Source: Arcanobacterium phocisimile
GTDB taxonomy: Bacteria; Actinomycetota; Actinomycetes; Actinomycetales; Actinomycetaceae
Direction: 5' to 3'
NCBI RefSeq assembly: GCF_016904675.1
Contig: NZ_CP070228.1
Coordinates: 1,736,001 to 1,800,000, forward strand
Length of the DNA stretch: 64,000 nucleotides
Shown here: positions 16,674-24,916 of the stretch, piece after piece
Layout of the letters: each line of letters opens with the position of its first letter
How positions within the stretch are numbered: the stretch's first letter is position 1
Notes under the pieces: generated by a model
Told to the model about the DNA's origin: nothing
Database searches by the model: none
The model's input: the letters and a program-made list of their open reading frames with translations, nothing else
Program-made: the position numbers and the translations under genes

Positions 16674-17579
16674 CTACGCGAGTGCTTTCGCATGTTTTTG
16701 GCAGAATACTGGCTGTTGCGCGCAGGATTCACATGTCACTAAGCGTTCGCGACAGGAAGGCTCATCACAGTTATGGAGCTTGCTGGTAGGCTCTCCACAT
16801 GAATGGCACGAACCAATAACGTTAACCTCGCCCCGGTCGAAATCCATCACTTCGCGATTATCGAAAACTGTCAGTGAGCCCTTCCAACGTCCGGTATTAC
16901 CGAACATTTCGCCGTAACGAACAATGCCGCCATCCAGCTGCATAATTTTTTCGAAACCGCGTTTCTTCATCAGTGCGGTTAAAACTTCACAGCGAATTCC
17001 ACCGGTACAGTATGCCAAAATCGGTTTGTCTTTCAGATCATCAAATTCACCGGATTCGATCAACGATATAAAGTCATGCGTAGTAGAGGTGGGCGGTACG
17101 ACGGCTCCATCGAATCGACCAACTTCAGCTTCGATAGCGTTACGCCCGTCAAAGAACACCAGATCCGGATTCTCCGCAATGACTTTTTCAACTTCCTCAG
17201 GACGGACGTGACGCCCGCCGCCTACCACGCCGTTTTCATCTACCTCAAGTTCGTCTGGAGCACCAAACGCTACAATTTCTTTACGCACTTTGACCGACAA
17301 ACGAGGGAAATCATGAGCAAAGCCCTCCCCATCTGTGCCAAGCCCTTCGGAAATCTTCCACTCAATATCCGCAAATTCTGGATACTGCTTCATTCGCTTA
17401 ACATATGCTTTACATGCATCAACAGTGCCTCCAACAGTGGCGTTAATTCCATGCTTCGAGATCAGAATTCGTCCACGGAGTTTCAAGCGCTCACATAAAT
17501 CCCACTGCCAGAGCTTCATAGCTACTGGATCAGCGATTGGAGTGAATTTATAGAACAGTAAAACTCGCGAAATTGCCAC
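16674..17579 (-). CDS. trhO: tRNA uridine-34 hydroxylase TrhO (rhodanese family)
   Basis: A 301-residue YceA/TrhO protein, which makes 5-hydroxyuridine at the wobble position of several tRNAs. The N-terminal domain contains [16 protein letters not shown]. The rhodanese domain (about 120-220) has [16 protein letters not shown] and the catalytic cysteine in YCTGGIRCE. The C-terminus holds a cysteine-rich zinc-type region (CHSCGEP ... [16 protein letters not shown]). Length and order agree with the family. It is transcribed toward the helicase-like gene, 42 bases away. Confidence 0.93.
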   Translation of the reverse strand: MAISRVLLFYKFTPIADPVAMKLWQWDLCERLKLRGRILISKHGINATVGGTVDACKAYVKRMKQYPEFADIEWKISEGLGTDGEGFAHDFPRLSVKVRKEIVAFGAPDELEVDENGVVGGGRHVRPEEVEKVIAENPDLVFFDGRNAIEAEVGRFDGAVVPPTSTTHDFISLIESGEFDDLKDKPILAYCTGGIRCEVLTALMKKRGFEKIMQLDGGIVRYGEMFGNTGRWKGSLTVFDNREVMDFDRGEVNVIGSCHSCGEPTSKLHNCDEPSCRERLVTCESCAQQPVFCQKHAKALA

Positions 17580-17630
17580 AGTATTTCCCCTTTTTTGCAG
17601 TGCCCAGAGATGTTCTGGTGTGGAAATGCG

Positions 17631-17703
17631 TGCCCCCGATAGGAATCGAACCTACGACACCGGCTTTAGGAGAGCCGTGCTCTATCCACTGAGCTACGAG
17701 GGC
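17631..17703 (-). tRNA. tRNA-Arg(CCT)
   Basis: A full cloverleaf of 73 bases can be folded on the minus strand: acceptor GCCCTCG with CGGGGGC, D arm GCTC/GAGC, anticodon stem CGGCT/AGCCG around loop CTCCTAA (anticodon CCT) and T arm with TTCGATT. CCA is not encoded. An 8-bp inverted repeat ACTCTTTT/AAAAGAGT lies just upstream at 17708-17725. Confidence 0.95.
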
Positions 17704-17753
17704 GCACACTCTTTTTTAAAAGAGTCCTCGTCTAGTCTAACCGATATAGACGG

Positions 17754-17791
17754 AATCGATGAACCTGGGCATGCCCATAGGTTCATCGATT
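17754..17791 (-). terminator. Hairpin after the universal stress protein gene
   Basis: A perfect 13-bp stem (AATCGATGAACCT and its complement) encloses a loop that is itself palindromic (GGGCATGCCC). It lies 26 bases downstream of the stress-protein stop. No T-run follows, so termination is inferred from position. Confidence 0.55.
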
Positions 17792-17816
17792 CGCATCTCA
17801 CATTCTTATCAGCGAC

Positions 17817-18752
17817 CTATTCATCATCAATAACTTGATTTGGTTCTGGCCCGACGTCGTCGCCTGGCCGTACTCGGCGTGGCACAACCATCGTTGGACA
17901 CGAGGTTGTCGCTAGTAGTGTTTGCGATGTTGACCCAAGGAGTAGGCCGGCAAAGCCACCGCGCCCACGGGTCCCAATAACAACGAGATCAACGTCGCGC
18001 GAAAATTCTGCGAGCATTTCGGCTGGGTTGCCTTCTAACGCATGGATATCGACGTCGATCTTGCGCCCTTCGTCGACTTCGTCAAGCTGGGCCTTGACGG
18101 ATTCTTTTACCTCCTCAAGGAAGCCGTCCCGGAATGTTTCGGCAGGAATCCAGGTTACTGCCGCCGTATTGACGGCTGCGACAACTGTTAGGCGCGCATT
18201 CCACCTATCGGCTTCCCAGACGGCACGCTGCAAGGCAGTTTTTGCATGTTGAGAACCGTCGACACCTACGACGATATGCTTAACGGGTAGTTGTGCTACC
18301 GGGTGTTGTGTCGGAACGACCACTGCAGGACAACATGCATTCGACGGGACTGCTGAGGAAACCGTACGCAGGAGCCGATCGGCAAGCGAATTGGAGTTCG
18401 CTTCGCGTCCACCGACGACGACAAGGGCAACTTTCTTCGACATTTCTACCAACACTTCGGTGGGATCACCGAATTCGAGAGACCACGTCACGTCGACACC
18501 TTGCCCCTGGAGTGCCTGGGCTTTCTCCTTAATCATTTTTTCAGCGGCTTGTCTTAAAAATCCGGTGTCACCAGCAGGGATGGCCGCTCCCGATGTAGGC
18601 ATGAATTCTGGTGCATAGCTGGGTAGTTCATAGGCGCAGACGAGATGCAGGCGCGCACCTCGTGCTTTTGCTTGGGCATGCGCCCAGGTGAGGGCACTAG
18701 ATGCACCCTGCGAGCCATCAACACCTACTACGACAATGTTCTCGTGTGACAT
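17817..18752 (-). CDS. Universal stress protein, two UspA domains
   Basis: A 311-residue tandem UspA protein. Domain 1 begins IVVVGVDGSQGASSALTWA and domain 2 begins HIVVGVDGSQHAKTALQRA. The second ends with the ATP-binding loop VVIGTRGRGGFAGLLLGSTSQTL, the G-2x-G-9x-G(S/T) motif of nucleotide-binding Usp proteins. In the first domain the matching region is VVVGGREANSNSLADRLLRTVS, which departs from the motif. Such proteins support survival in starvation or hypoxia. It is a single-gene unit with a hairpin after it. Confidence 0.95.
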   Translation of the reverse strand: MSHENIVVVGVDGSQGASSALTWAHAQAKARGARLHLVCAYELPSYAPEFMPTSGAAIPAGDTGFLRQAAEKMIKEKAQALQGQGVDVTWSLEFGDPTEVLVEMSKKVALVVVGGREANSNSLADRLLRTVSSAVPSNACCPAVVVPTQHPVAQLPVKHIVVGVDGSQHAKTALQRAVWEADRWNARLTVVAAVNTAAVTWIPAETFRDGFLEEVKESVKAQLDEVDEGRKIDVDIHALEGNPAEMLAEFSRDVDLVVIGTRGRGGFAGLLLGSTSQTLLATTSCPTMVVPRRVRPGDDVGPEPNQVIDDE

Positions 18753-18839
18753 AGCAATCTCCTTTGATTGCTTCCATTATCGCACGGATTCACCGTATGT
18801 GTCGAGAGTCACTTATTGTTTCAATGAAGAACGGTATAC

Positions 18840-18875
18840 ATATCGGAGGACAAGCAAAAGCTTGTCCTCCGATAT
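18840..18875 (-). terminator. Terminator of the NlpC/P60 gene
   Basis: A perfect 16-bp stem (ATATCGGAGGACAAGC) with a four-base loop begins 14 bases after the stop of the NlpC/P60 gene, in the gap before the stress-protein gene's promoter region. Confidence 0.75.
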
Positions 18876-18888
18876 AAAAGTCTTCTTA

Positions 18889-19620
18889 TCAGCCGATACG
18901 AACGAACGTGGGGTTACCGTAAAGTTCACCTTCAATAGTTCCACTTGATGGAGTCGAAGCTGCGACGTGACGACCATTGCCAATGTAAATGCCAACATGA
19001 CCTGGCCAGTATACTATGTCTCCAGGCTGAGCCTCCGAACGAGAAATGACGGTACCAGAAGCAAGCTGACCTTCAGATGTGTGCGGAAGAGCAACGCCAA
19101 CCTGAGAATATACCCACGAGGTAAAACCAGAACAATCCCAACCAGCTGGTGTGGAACCTGCCCACATGTATGGCGTACCAACATAAGCGCGAGCAATCGA
19201 TGCAATATCCCCGGAAGCAATCGCTGGAGCGGCAACGGCAGGCTGCACAGAAAGCGATCCAGAATCCGCTGAAACATTTCGGTTCGACGTAACTACAGGA
19301 GCACTATCTACAGCCTCGACAACCGGATTGCCTAAATCAATTTCAGCAGCAACTGCCCGGATGGACCATTCAGATTCAGCCTCTTCACCAAGCGTTACAC
19401 TCTGGATGTCTACGTTGGCTGACTTGGTCACGCCCCCGCTGAGAGAGACTGACTCAGTCAATGCATTTTGAGGAGCCGCCTTAGCTTGCCCCTGAGGTGC
19501 TGCAACTGCTACAGGAATTCCCGCGCCAGCAATAATGCCAAGAGCTCCAGCTAACGCTAAGCCGCGTACTGCGTTTGGATTATTGACATCTACTGTCTTG
19601 GCAATCGAGTGACGGCCCAT
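18889..19620 (-). CDS. Secreted NlpC/P60 peptidoglycan endopeptidase
   Basis: A 243-residue exported protein. After a basic start and a hydrophobic segment (GLALAGALGIIAGAGIPVAVAAP) comes a low-complexity linker, then an NlpC/P60 domain from about residue 140. The catalytic cysteine is in WDCSGFTSWVYSQ, the histidine in YWPGHVGIYIG, with the third residue likely in GRHVAAST. These enzymes cut between D-Glu and the third stem residue of peptidoglycan. AGGAGAAA-like sequence precedes the ATG. Two palindromes sit in its leader. Expected to act in cell separation or wall turnover. Confidence 0.93.
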   Translation of the reverse strand: MGRHSIAKTVDVNNPNAVRGLALAGALGIIAGAGIPVAVAAPQGQAKAAPQNALTESVSLSGGVTKSANVDIQSVTLGEEAESEWSIRAVAAEIDLGNPVVEAVDSAPVVTSNRNVSADSGSLSVQPAVAAPAIASGDIASIARAYVGTPYMWAGSTPAGWDCSGFTSWVYSQVGVALPHTSEGQLASGTVISRSEAQPGDIVYWPGHVGIYIGNGRHVAASTPSSGTIEGELYGNPTFVRIG

Positions 19621-19654
19621 AGCTATTTCTCCATTTTATGTCTAGGTCATTCTA

Positions 19655-19714
19655 GTTAGATTGAATCTAACGCACCCGTAGGCACAAGCAAGAGACTACA
19701 TCGTTTATAACGAT
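19655..19714 (-). promoter_or_regulatory. Palindromes upstream of the NlpC/P60 gene
   Basis: GTTAGATT-G-AATCTAAC at 19655-19671 is a perfect 17-base palindrome 35 bases before the ATG. ATCGTT-TAT-AACGAT at 19700-19714 is a second. They could be operators or leader hairpins. The rest of the 229-base gap is AT-rich with no gene visible. Confidence 0.4.
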
Positions 19715-19849
19715 TAGGCAACAATCTGACACGTAGATATAACAATTCCCCTTTTTTCCACGCTGGAAAACCTGATTTTTTCTTAGTTTACCAACGAATA
19801 ACTTTACTCGTGATTCACATTACACGCCGTTATATTCGGTAACTTTTTG

Positions 19850-20536
19850 TTATTTTTTGTTATCGAAAGAGACAAAAATATGCGTCGCCCAGTCATCCGG
19901 AACTACTATTCGCGCGTCATCAAAACTGACAACTACCGGCTCTAACGATTCCACTTTCGCATGCAATCCCGGCTTGACACCCAAGTCTTCCAGGTTTTGG
20001 AGGCTATCGACATCCAACTGTAAAAATTCCGCAATACGCTCGACTCGAACATCGCGATCTAAGACCGCAGAGTTATTTAACGGAACCAACCCGTCGTCAC
20101 AACCGCAACGCATGTCTCCTGGCTCAGGGTCCTCACGCGGAACTGGATTCCCAAAAGGATCATGTGTGGGACTGCCCAATAATGCATCAATGCGTTGCGC
20201 AACATCGTCAGACATTGCGTGTTCCCAACGGCATGCTTCGTCATGGACTTGAGCCCACGGCACCTTCACAACATGAAGCAACATAAGCTCAGCTAATCGA
20301 TGCCGACGCAGAACTGCCGCTGCACGCAAGTAACCTTCGGGAGTGAACGACATTTCACGGTTTCGGCCCATAACGATGAGGCCATCACGCTCGAGGCGTG
20401 CAACCGTTTCTGAAACAGTGGGGCCAGATTGGCCAAGACGCTCAACGATGCGAGCTCGCAACGGGGGAATTCCTTCTTCAACGAGCTCATAAATAGTTTT
20501 GAGATACATCTCTGTGGTATCTAACAGATCACTCAT
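19850..20536 (-). CDS. DtxR/IdeR-family metal-dependent regulator
   Basis: A 228-residue regulator of the DtxR family. It starts DLLDTTEMYLKTIYELVEEG, then the winged helix-turn-helix ARIVERLGQSGPTVSETVARLERDGL. The dimerisation and metal region holds RRHRLAELMLLHVVKVPWAQVHDEACRWEHAMSD, matching the primary-site residues of the family, then the Cys and His region NPVPREDPEPGDMRCGC. A C-terminal SH3-like (FeoA) domain follows. The length suits the long IdeR/DtxR branch, so iron or manganese control is likely. No clear binding box was found at its own start. Confidence 0.93.
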   Translation of the reverse strand: MSDLLDTTEMYLKTIYELVEEGIPPLRARIVERLGQSGPTVSETVARLERDGLIVMGRNREMSFTPEGYLRAAAVLRRHRLAELMLLHVVKVPWAQVHDEACRWEHAMSDDVAQRIDALLGSPTHDPFGNPVPREDPEPGDMRCGCDDGLVPLNNSAVLDRDVRVERIAEFLQLDVDSLQNLEDLGVKPGLHAKVESLEPVVVSFDDARIVVPDDWATHIFVSFDNKK

Positions 20537-20657
20537 ATGACACCTCTTCTCTACAGTTATAGTACTTCATCGCTCTAGTCAAATCTACAAACTTTAACGC
20601 TCCGTAGACCTTTTTATTCCCTATATCTACTCGCAATCGGGTGCCTGACACATAATT

Positions 20658-20693
20658 TCAGGACCGATCTAGCCAAAGCCAGACCGGTCCTGA
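20658..20693 (-). terminator. Terminator of the purine permease gene
   Basis: A 13-bp stem TCAGGACCGATCT/AGACCGGTCCTGA with one mismatch and a 10-base loop lies 23 bases after the permease stop. The A/T-rich flank makes it a plausible terminator. Confidence 0.6.
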
Positions 20694-20715
20694 ACGCGTT
20701 ATTTACATAGTGGAA

Positions 20716-22200
20716 TTACTTAATTCCCAAGAGGTAGCTGATGGGATCGAGCGCAAAGTATATAACGAAGACGACACTGGTGAGATACATCAACGGGTGG
20801 ACCTTCTTCGCATTACCCAAAACCATCTCCACAATCACGTGAACAATAAAGCCAATACCGATACCTACTGTAATGGAATAGGTAAACGGCATGAAGACGA
20901 TTGCCATGAACGCAGGAATCGAAATTCGCAATTCCTCCCATGAAATCTCGGTTACCTGCTGCATGATCAAGAAGCCGACAACAACCAGTGCCGGAGCGGC
21001 CGCCTCAGTTGGAACAACGGAGAACAGTGGAGCGAGGAAAGTAGCGAGCAGGAAAGCGATACCCGTGACAATGGACGCCAAACCGGTACGCGCGCCTTCA
21101 GCGACACCAGTTGAGGACTCGACGAAGGAGGTGTTGGTAGAAACGCCTCCCATACCACCAGCAACAACGCCGAGGGAGTCAATCAGAAGGATCTGGCGAG
21201 TCCGTGGCACTTGACCGCTTTCGTCAACTAACCCAGCTTCGGTTCCCACAGCGACCATGGTACCGAGGGTGTCGAAGAAGTCTGCGAGCATAACCGAGAA
21301 GGTAAGAACGATAACTGCGATAACACCAAGCTTCTCAAAAGGTCCAGTGATGGAGAACTGGCCTACTGTGGAGAAGTCAGGAGTCTGTATTGGGTTTCCT
21401 GGGAAAGCTGGAACCGTCAAGCCCCAACCACTTGGGTTTTCCGTCCCAACATTTCCCAAATTGGCGAGCTTTTCGATAACGATTGCGAGAACGGTTCCGG
21501 TGATGATACCGAAGAGCAAAGCACCCTTAACCTTGCGAACCATCAAGACGATGATTGTCAACAACGCAACGACGAAAACAACGAGCGGCCATGTAGAGAT
21601 GGAGCCGTTGACGGCGAAGGAAACCGGGGTGCCTAATCCAGGGCGCACGATACCAGCGTTAACAAGACCAATAAATGCGATAAACAGTCCGATACCAACA
21701 GAAATAGCAGAGCGCATGAACTTTGGAACAGCGCGGAAGATCGCCTCACGCAAGCCAGTAAGCACGAGAAGAACGATCACAATGCCTTCGAGCACGACGA
21801 TCCCCATACCATCTGCCCACGTCATTCCTGGAATTTGAACGAAGCCGGCAATCATGCCGTTGAGGCCAAGACCGGCGGCGAGCGCGATCGGGAAGTTTGC
21901 AACGGCACCCATCATAATGCTCATAACCCCTGCAATGAGCGCTGTCGCTGCGGCGATGGCTGGAATATTTGGTTCTGAACCACCACCGAGGTATGCACCG
22001 GTTGAATCTGGACCAGAAAGAATGATCGGGTTCAGGACGAGAATATAAACCATAGAGAAGAACGTAACGATGCCGCCACGAATTTCTTGAAGTAACGTCG
22101 AACCGCGTTGCGAAATTTTAAAGTACTTCTCTAAGAGGGATACAGATGTAGTCTCAGTAATGGGCTGTTTTACTGGGGCAGCTCCCGTAGTGCTGTTCAC
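20716..22200 (-). CDS. NCS2 purine permease (AzgA/PbuG type)
   Basis: A 494-residue membrane transporter of the NCS2 AzgA-like branch, which takes up adenine, guanine or hypoxanthine with protons. It starts with the family pattern RGSTLLQEIRGGIVTFFSMVYILVLNP and contains AAGLGLNGMIAGFV (TM3 motif), ISVGIGLFIAFIGL and the TM10 region DFFDTLGTMVAVGTEAGLVDESG. About 12-14 hydrophobic segments are visible. No purine riboswitch is evident in the 80 bases upstream. It is downstream of manA on the same strand. Confidence 0.93.
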   Translation of the reverse strand: MNSTTGAAPVKQPITETTSVSLLEKYFKISQRGSTLLQEIRGGIVTFFSMVYILVLNPIILSGPDSTGAYLGGGSEPNIPAIAAATALIAGVMSIMMGAVANFPIALAAGLGLNGMIAGFVQIPGMTWADGMGIVVLEGIVIVLLVLTGLREAIFRAVPKFMRSAISVGIGLFIAFIGLVNAGIVRPGLGTPVSFAVNGSISTWPLVVFVVALLTIIVLMVRKVKGALLFGIITGTVLAIVIEKLANLGNVGTENPSGWGLTVPAFPGNPIQTPDFSTVGQFSITGPFEKLGVIAVIVLTFSVMLADFFDTLGTMVAVGTEAGLVDESGQVPRTRQILLIDSLGVVAGGMGGVSTNTSFVESSTGVAEGARTGLASIVTGIAFLLATFLAPLFSVVPTEAAAPALVVVGFLIMQQVTEISWEELRISIPAFMAIVFMPFTYSITVGIGIGFIVHVIVEMVLGNAKKVHPLMYLTSVVFVIYFALDPISYLLGIK

Positions 22201-22279
22201 TTGCTCTACTTTTACACAACACCGAAACCCTGACCAGATAATACCGCATTTCGAGACGATTTCTGCTCACTATGTAAGA

Positions 22280-23557
22280 TTATGGGGATTCAACCTGTAT
22301 GAGCTCACCCGCGCCCCGCACAAAAACCTGACTATCGTCAGCTCCTAAAAACAGCGATTGCCCGGTATTAACAAAGTAATTCTCACCATTGACCCACAGT
22401 TCGACCGCACCGCGAAGACATAAAATGATACGTGGGCCACAACCGCGCACACTCACCCGCTCATCAGCATGGCGCAAAGACACGATCGACAACTCGAAAT
22501 CATCGACCGGCACATAGAATGTCGATTGCACTGGAGTGATACGCTCAGCCGCGATACGAATAGGTGGAGCGGCCACCGTATCTGTAATCCGTAGCAACTC
22601 ATCAACATCCATGTGTTTTCGGGTCAAACCTGCCCGCAACACATTATCCGAAGCGGCCATCACTTCAACACCTAACCCGGAAATATAGGCATGCACAATA
22701 CCCGCCGGCGTAAATAATGCCTCGCCCGGATGTAAAGTAACTGGATTGAGTAAAAGTGACGCCACAACTCCCGGATCCCCAGGATAAAACTGACCGATAC
22801 GCACCGCCAACGCATCCGCACGAGGTGAAGGAGAATCTTCTGGACGACGTCGTTCGCATGCTTCGATGAGCTCAGCAACGGCTTGCGGAGACGGCCGAGT
22901 TTCGCGCGAAATAAGCCGAGAGAACGCGCGCTGTACACCATGATTATTCGGCTCGGCCAACACAATAGCGTGAAGCTTGCGAGCAATGTCGCAATCTAGC
23001 CCAGCCAATACGCTCAAAATTCGCCGCGGGCTACGAAACCCCACCAGAGCTTCGAACTTAGTGATCGCATAAACCATTTCCGGCTTATGGTTAGGATCTG
23101 GATAACAACGTATCGGGTCAGAAAGTTCTATCCCGACCTGATTTTCTCGTTCATATCCTGCTTGGGCTTGCTGTATCGAAGGATGAACCTGTAGCGATAG
23201 CGGTTCGTTAGGAGCGATCAACTTTAACAGGAAAGGCAACTGCTCACCGTATCGGGCGACAATATCGTCACCGAGCACTGCGCGTGGATCTCGGCCAATG
23301 AAAGCATCGAGCGTATCCGTTTCGTAGACATCTCCTGCCGAGATAGCAGCATCGAGAACACCAGCTTGGTTCCCTTCCCCCCGCGGTTCGTATGATCGCC
23401 TCCTCGGATCATCGAAAACAAACGAAGGTGCCGTTGGATGGGCCCCAAACCACAACTCAGCAACCGGGCTTGCAGCAGGAGAATAGCCGAAAAGTCGGGG
23501 GATCGCACTATGCGATCCCCACGAATAATCTCGAACTCTACCCTGCAGGAACTTCAT
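22280..23557 (-). CDS. manA: Mannose-6-phosphate isomerase, type I
   Basis: A 425-residue type I phosphomannose isomerase that interconverts mannose 6-phosphate and fructose 6-phosphate, feeding mannose into glycolysis and supplying GDP-mannose for envelope sugars. Motifs include YSWGSHSAIPRLFG at the start, LPFLLKLIAPNEPLSLQVHPS with zinc-ligand Gln and His, HKPEMVYAITKFEALVGF with ligand Glu, PAGIVHAYISGLGVEVMAAS and DNVLRAGLTRKHMDV. It is preceded three bases away by the DUF3027 gene, so it may be part of that operon. Confidence 0.95.
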   Translation of the reverse strand: MKFLQGRVRDYSWGSHSAIPRLFGYSPAASPVAELWFGAHPTAPSFVFDDPRRRSYEPRGEGNQAGVLDAAISAGDVYETDTLDAFIGRDPRAVLGDDIVARYGEQLPFLLKLIAPNEPLSLQVHPSIQQAQAGYERENQVGIELSDPIRCYPDPNHKPEMVYAITKFEALVGFRSPRRILSVLAGLDCDIARKLHAIVLAEPNNHGVQRAFSRLISRETRPSPQAVAELIEACERRRPEDSPSPRADALAVRIGQFYPGDPGVVASLLLNPVTLHPGEALFTPAGIVHAYISGLGVEVMAASDNVLRAGLTRKHMDVDELLRITDTVAAPPIRIAAERITPVQSTFYVPVDDFELSIVSLRHADERVSVRGCGPRIILCLRGAVELWVNGENYFVNTGQSLFLGADDSQVFVRGAGELIQVESP

Positions 23558-23560
23558 GCC

Positions 23561-24349
23561 CTACTGCTTTGCAACCTCGATGTCGACGTCGTCAATAACT
23601 GGCGAAGCTTGTTCCCACAAGCGTTCACGTTGCAACACATCGGTTTCCGAATGTGAACCACAACCATGATCCATCGACACTACGCGACCATCAAACGCTG
23701 ACCATTCATTTGCACATACGCCGAATAGCTGACGTGCGGACCCACCCATATGTAAGAGGTAGCCGCATGTCGAACAAGGAGCCTGAGCATCTCGTGTTGC
23801 TTGGTTCCGCGGACCGGCATCTGACCGATACCAGCGCCGATAGGCCTGCGAGCGCGCCTTTTCCGACATGATTCGGGCACGACCTAAACCAAACTCCCAA
23901 GCCGCAATAGCATCCTCGTCAACGCCAACAGTTTCATATCCCTGATCTAATCGAGGATCGACATTGGCGACCAACAACGGATCGTTCGGATTGTACGGCA
24001 TACGATCCGAAGGATTAACGTCTGATGGCTGCAATCTATCTGACCATGGTACCCAGTCCGGAGCTAGTAACGCATCCTCACCTGGAAGAATGGATAATTC
24101 CGCAACCGAGGCTTTTTTGGCTCGTGGAGCACGCACTAACGACACAGTCCAGTACCAGCCGCGGTATCCCGGTAGCAAGCACTCGAAGGCATGTGTCACA
24201 AGGCGTTCATCTTCTTGAACCATGCCAACATGATCACCGACTCTATCCGGCCTCGTAATATCGGTCAGGGCCTCGCGAGCGACGTCGATCGCCGCCCCAA
24301 GAATCTTGTCCTTGACGGCCTTTTTTCCAGGTACAATTCGTTTAGACAT
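23561..24349 (-). CDS. DUF3027 protein
   Basis: A 262-residue protein of the actinobacterial DUF3027 family, whose function is unknown. It shows ALTDITRPDRVGDHVGMVQEDERLVTHAFEC, then GYRGWYWTVSLVRAPRAKKASVAELSILPGEDALLAPDWVPWSDRL, the family core. Near the C-terminus are CSTCGYLLHMGGSARQLFGVCANEWS and MDHGCGSHSE, a cysteine arrangement that could bind zinc. ATG 24349 lies inside the end of the cold-shock gene (8-base overlap), a linkage known for this family; ATG 24358 is the alternative. Confidence 0.9.
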   Translation of the reverse strand: MSKRIVPGKKAVKDKILGAAIDVAREALTDITRPDRVGDHVGMVQEDERLVTHAFECLLPGYRGWYWTVSLVRAPRAKKASVAELSILPGEDALLAPDWVPWSDRLQPSDVNPSDRMPYNPNDPLLVANVDPRLDQGYETVGVDEDAIAAWEFGLGRARIMSEKARSQAYRRWYRSDAGPRNQATRDAQAPCSTCGYLLHMGGSARQLFGVCANEWSAFDGRVVSMDHGCGSHSETDVLQRERLWEQASPVIDDVDIEVAKQ

Positions 24350-24716
24350 CGAAATCATCTGCTAGTGCACGGAGCGCTTGGGCAATGCGTGGACCGCCTT
24401 CAGGGTATCGGCCACGACGTAGTTGTGTGGAAGAAACATCTAGAATCTTGATTAAGTCTTCGATGAGTGGTACCAGTTCTTCCGGTGAGCGACGGTTCGC
24501 TTCGAGCAGTGAGGATTCTTTACGTATAACAGAAACGGACAAAGCTGCCGGTCCGCGGCGAGTTTCGCCAATCCCATATTCCACTGGGGTTCCTGGACGC
24601 AACTTAACCCCGATCGGCACTGCGCTTTGGGCGACGTAGACTTGGGCACCGTCGTCCCCAGTGATAAAACCAAAGCCCTTCTCAGCATCGAAGAACTTTA
24701 CTTTTCCAGTAGGCAC
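24342..24716 (-). CDS. Cold-shock domain protein with C-terminal extension
   Basis: A 124-residue cold-shock-domain protein. It begins PTGKVKFFDAEKGFGFITGDDG, with RNP1 intact (KGFGFI). The RNP2 site reads VYVAQSAV instead of the usual VFVHFSAI, so one aromatic/basic contact is changed. The C-terminal half (residues 70-124) is an alpha-helical extension found in the longer actinobacterial members linked to DUF3027 genes. It probably binds single-stranded RNA or DNA. It heads a likely operon with the DUF3027 gene and manA. Confidence 0.92.
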   Translation of the reverse strand: MPTGKVKFFDAEKGFGFITGDDGAQVYVAQSAVPIGVKLRPGTPVEYGIGETRRGPAALSVSVIRKESSLLEANRRSPEELVPLIEDLIKILDVSSTQLRRGRYPEGGPRIAQALRALADDFDV

Positions 24717-24916
24717 GGCATTCTCTCTTTCATATTCAAGGTACTGGATTAATTCCAGATACGAAGACTTTACTAGATCTCATTATGACACTTTTTGAGT
24801 GCACTATTCCATCAGGTAGCCGCTAACGGATTTTGCGCCTGGCGTATTTGATATCCAAACTTTGACGGAAAACCTTGGTAGGTTTGAGCTAACCCATGCA
24901 CGGAAAGGTCGTAGCT

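Noticed and set aside
19621-19849. A cyclic-di-AMP (ydaO) riboswitch before the NlpC/P60 gene
   Set aside because: Such riboswitches often precede wall hydrolases in actinobacteria, but I could not find the conserved core in this leader.
22201-22279. A purine riboswitch before the AzgA-type permease
   Set aside because: The 80-base gap is short and lacks the conserved loop sequences of the purine aptamer.
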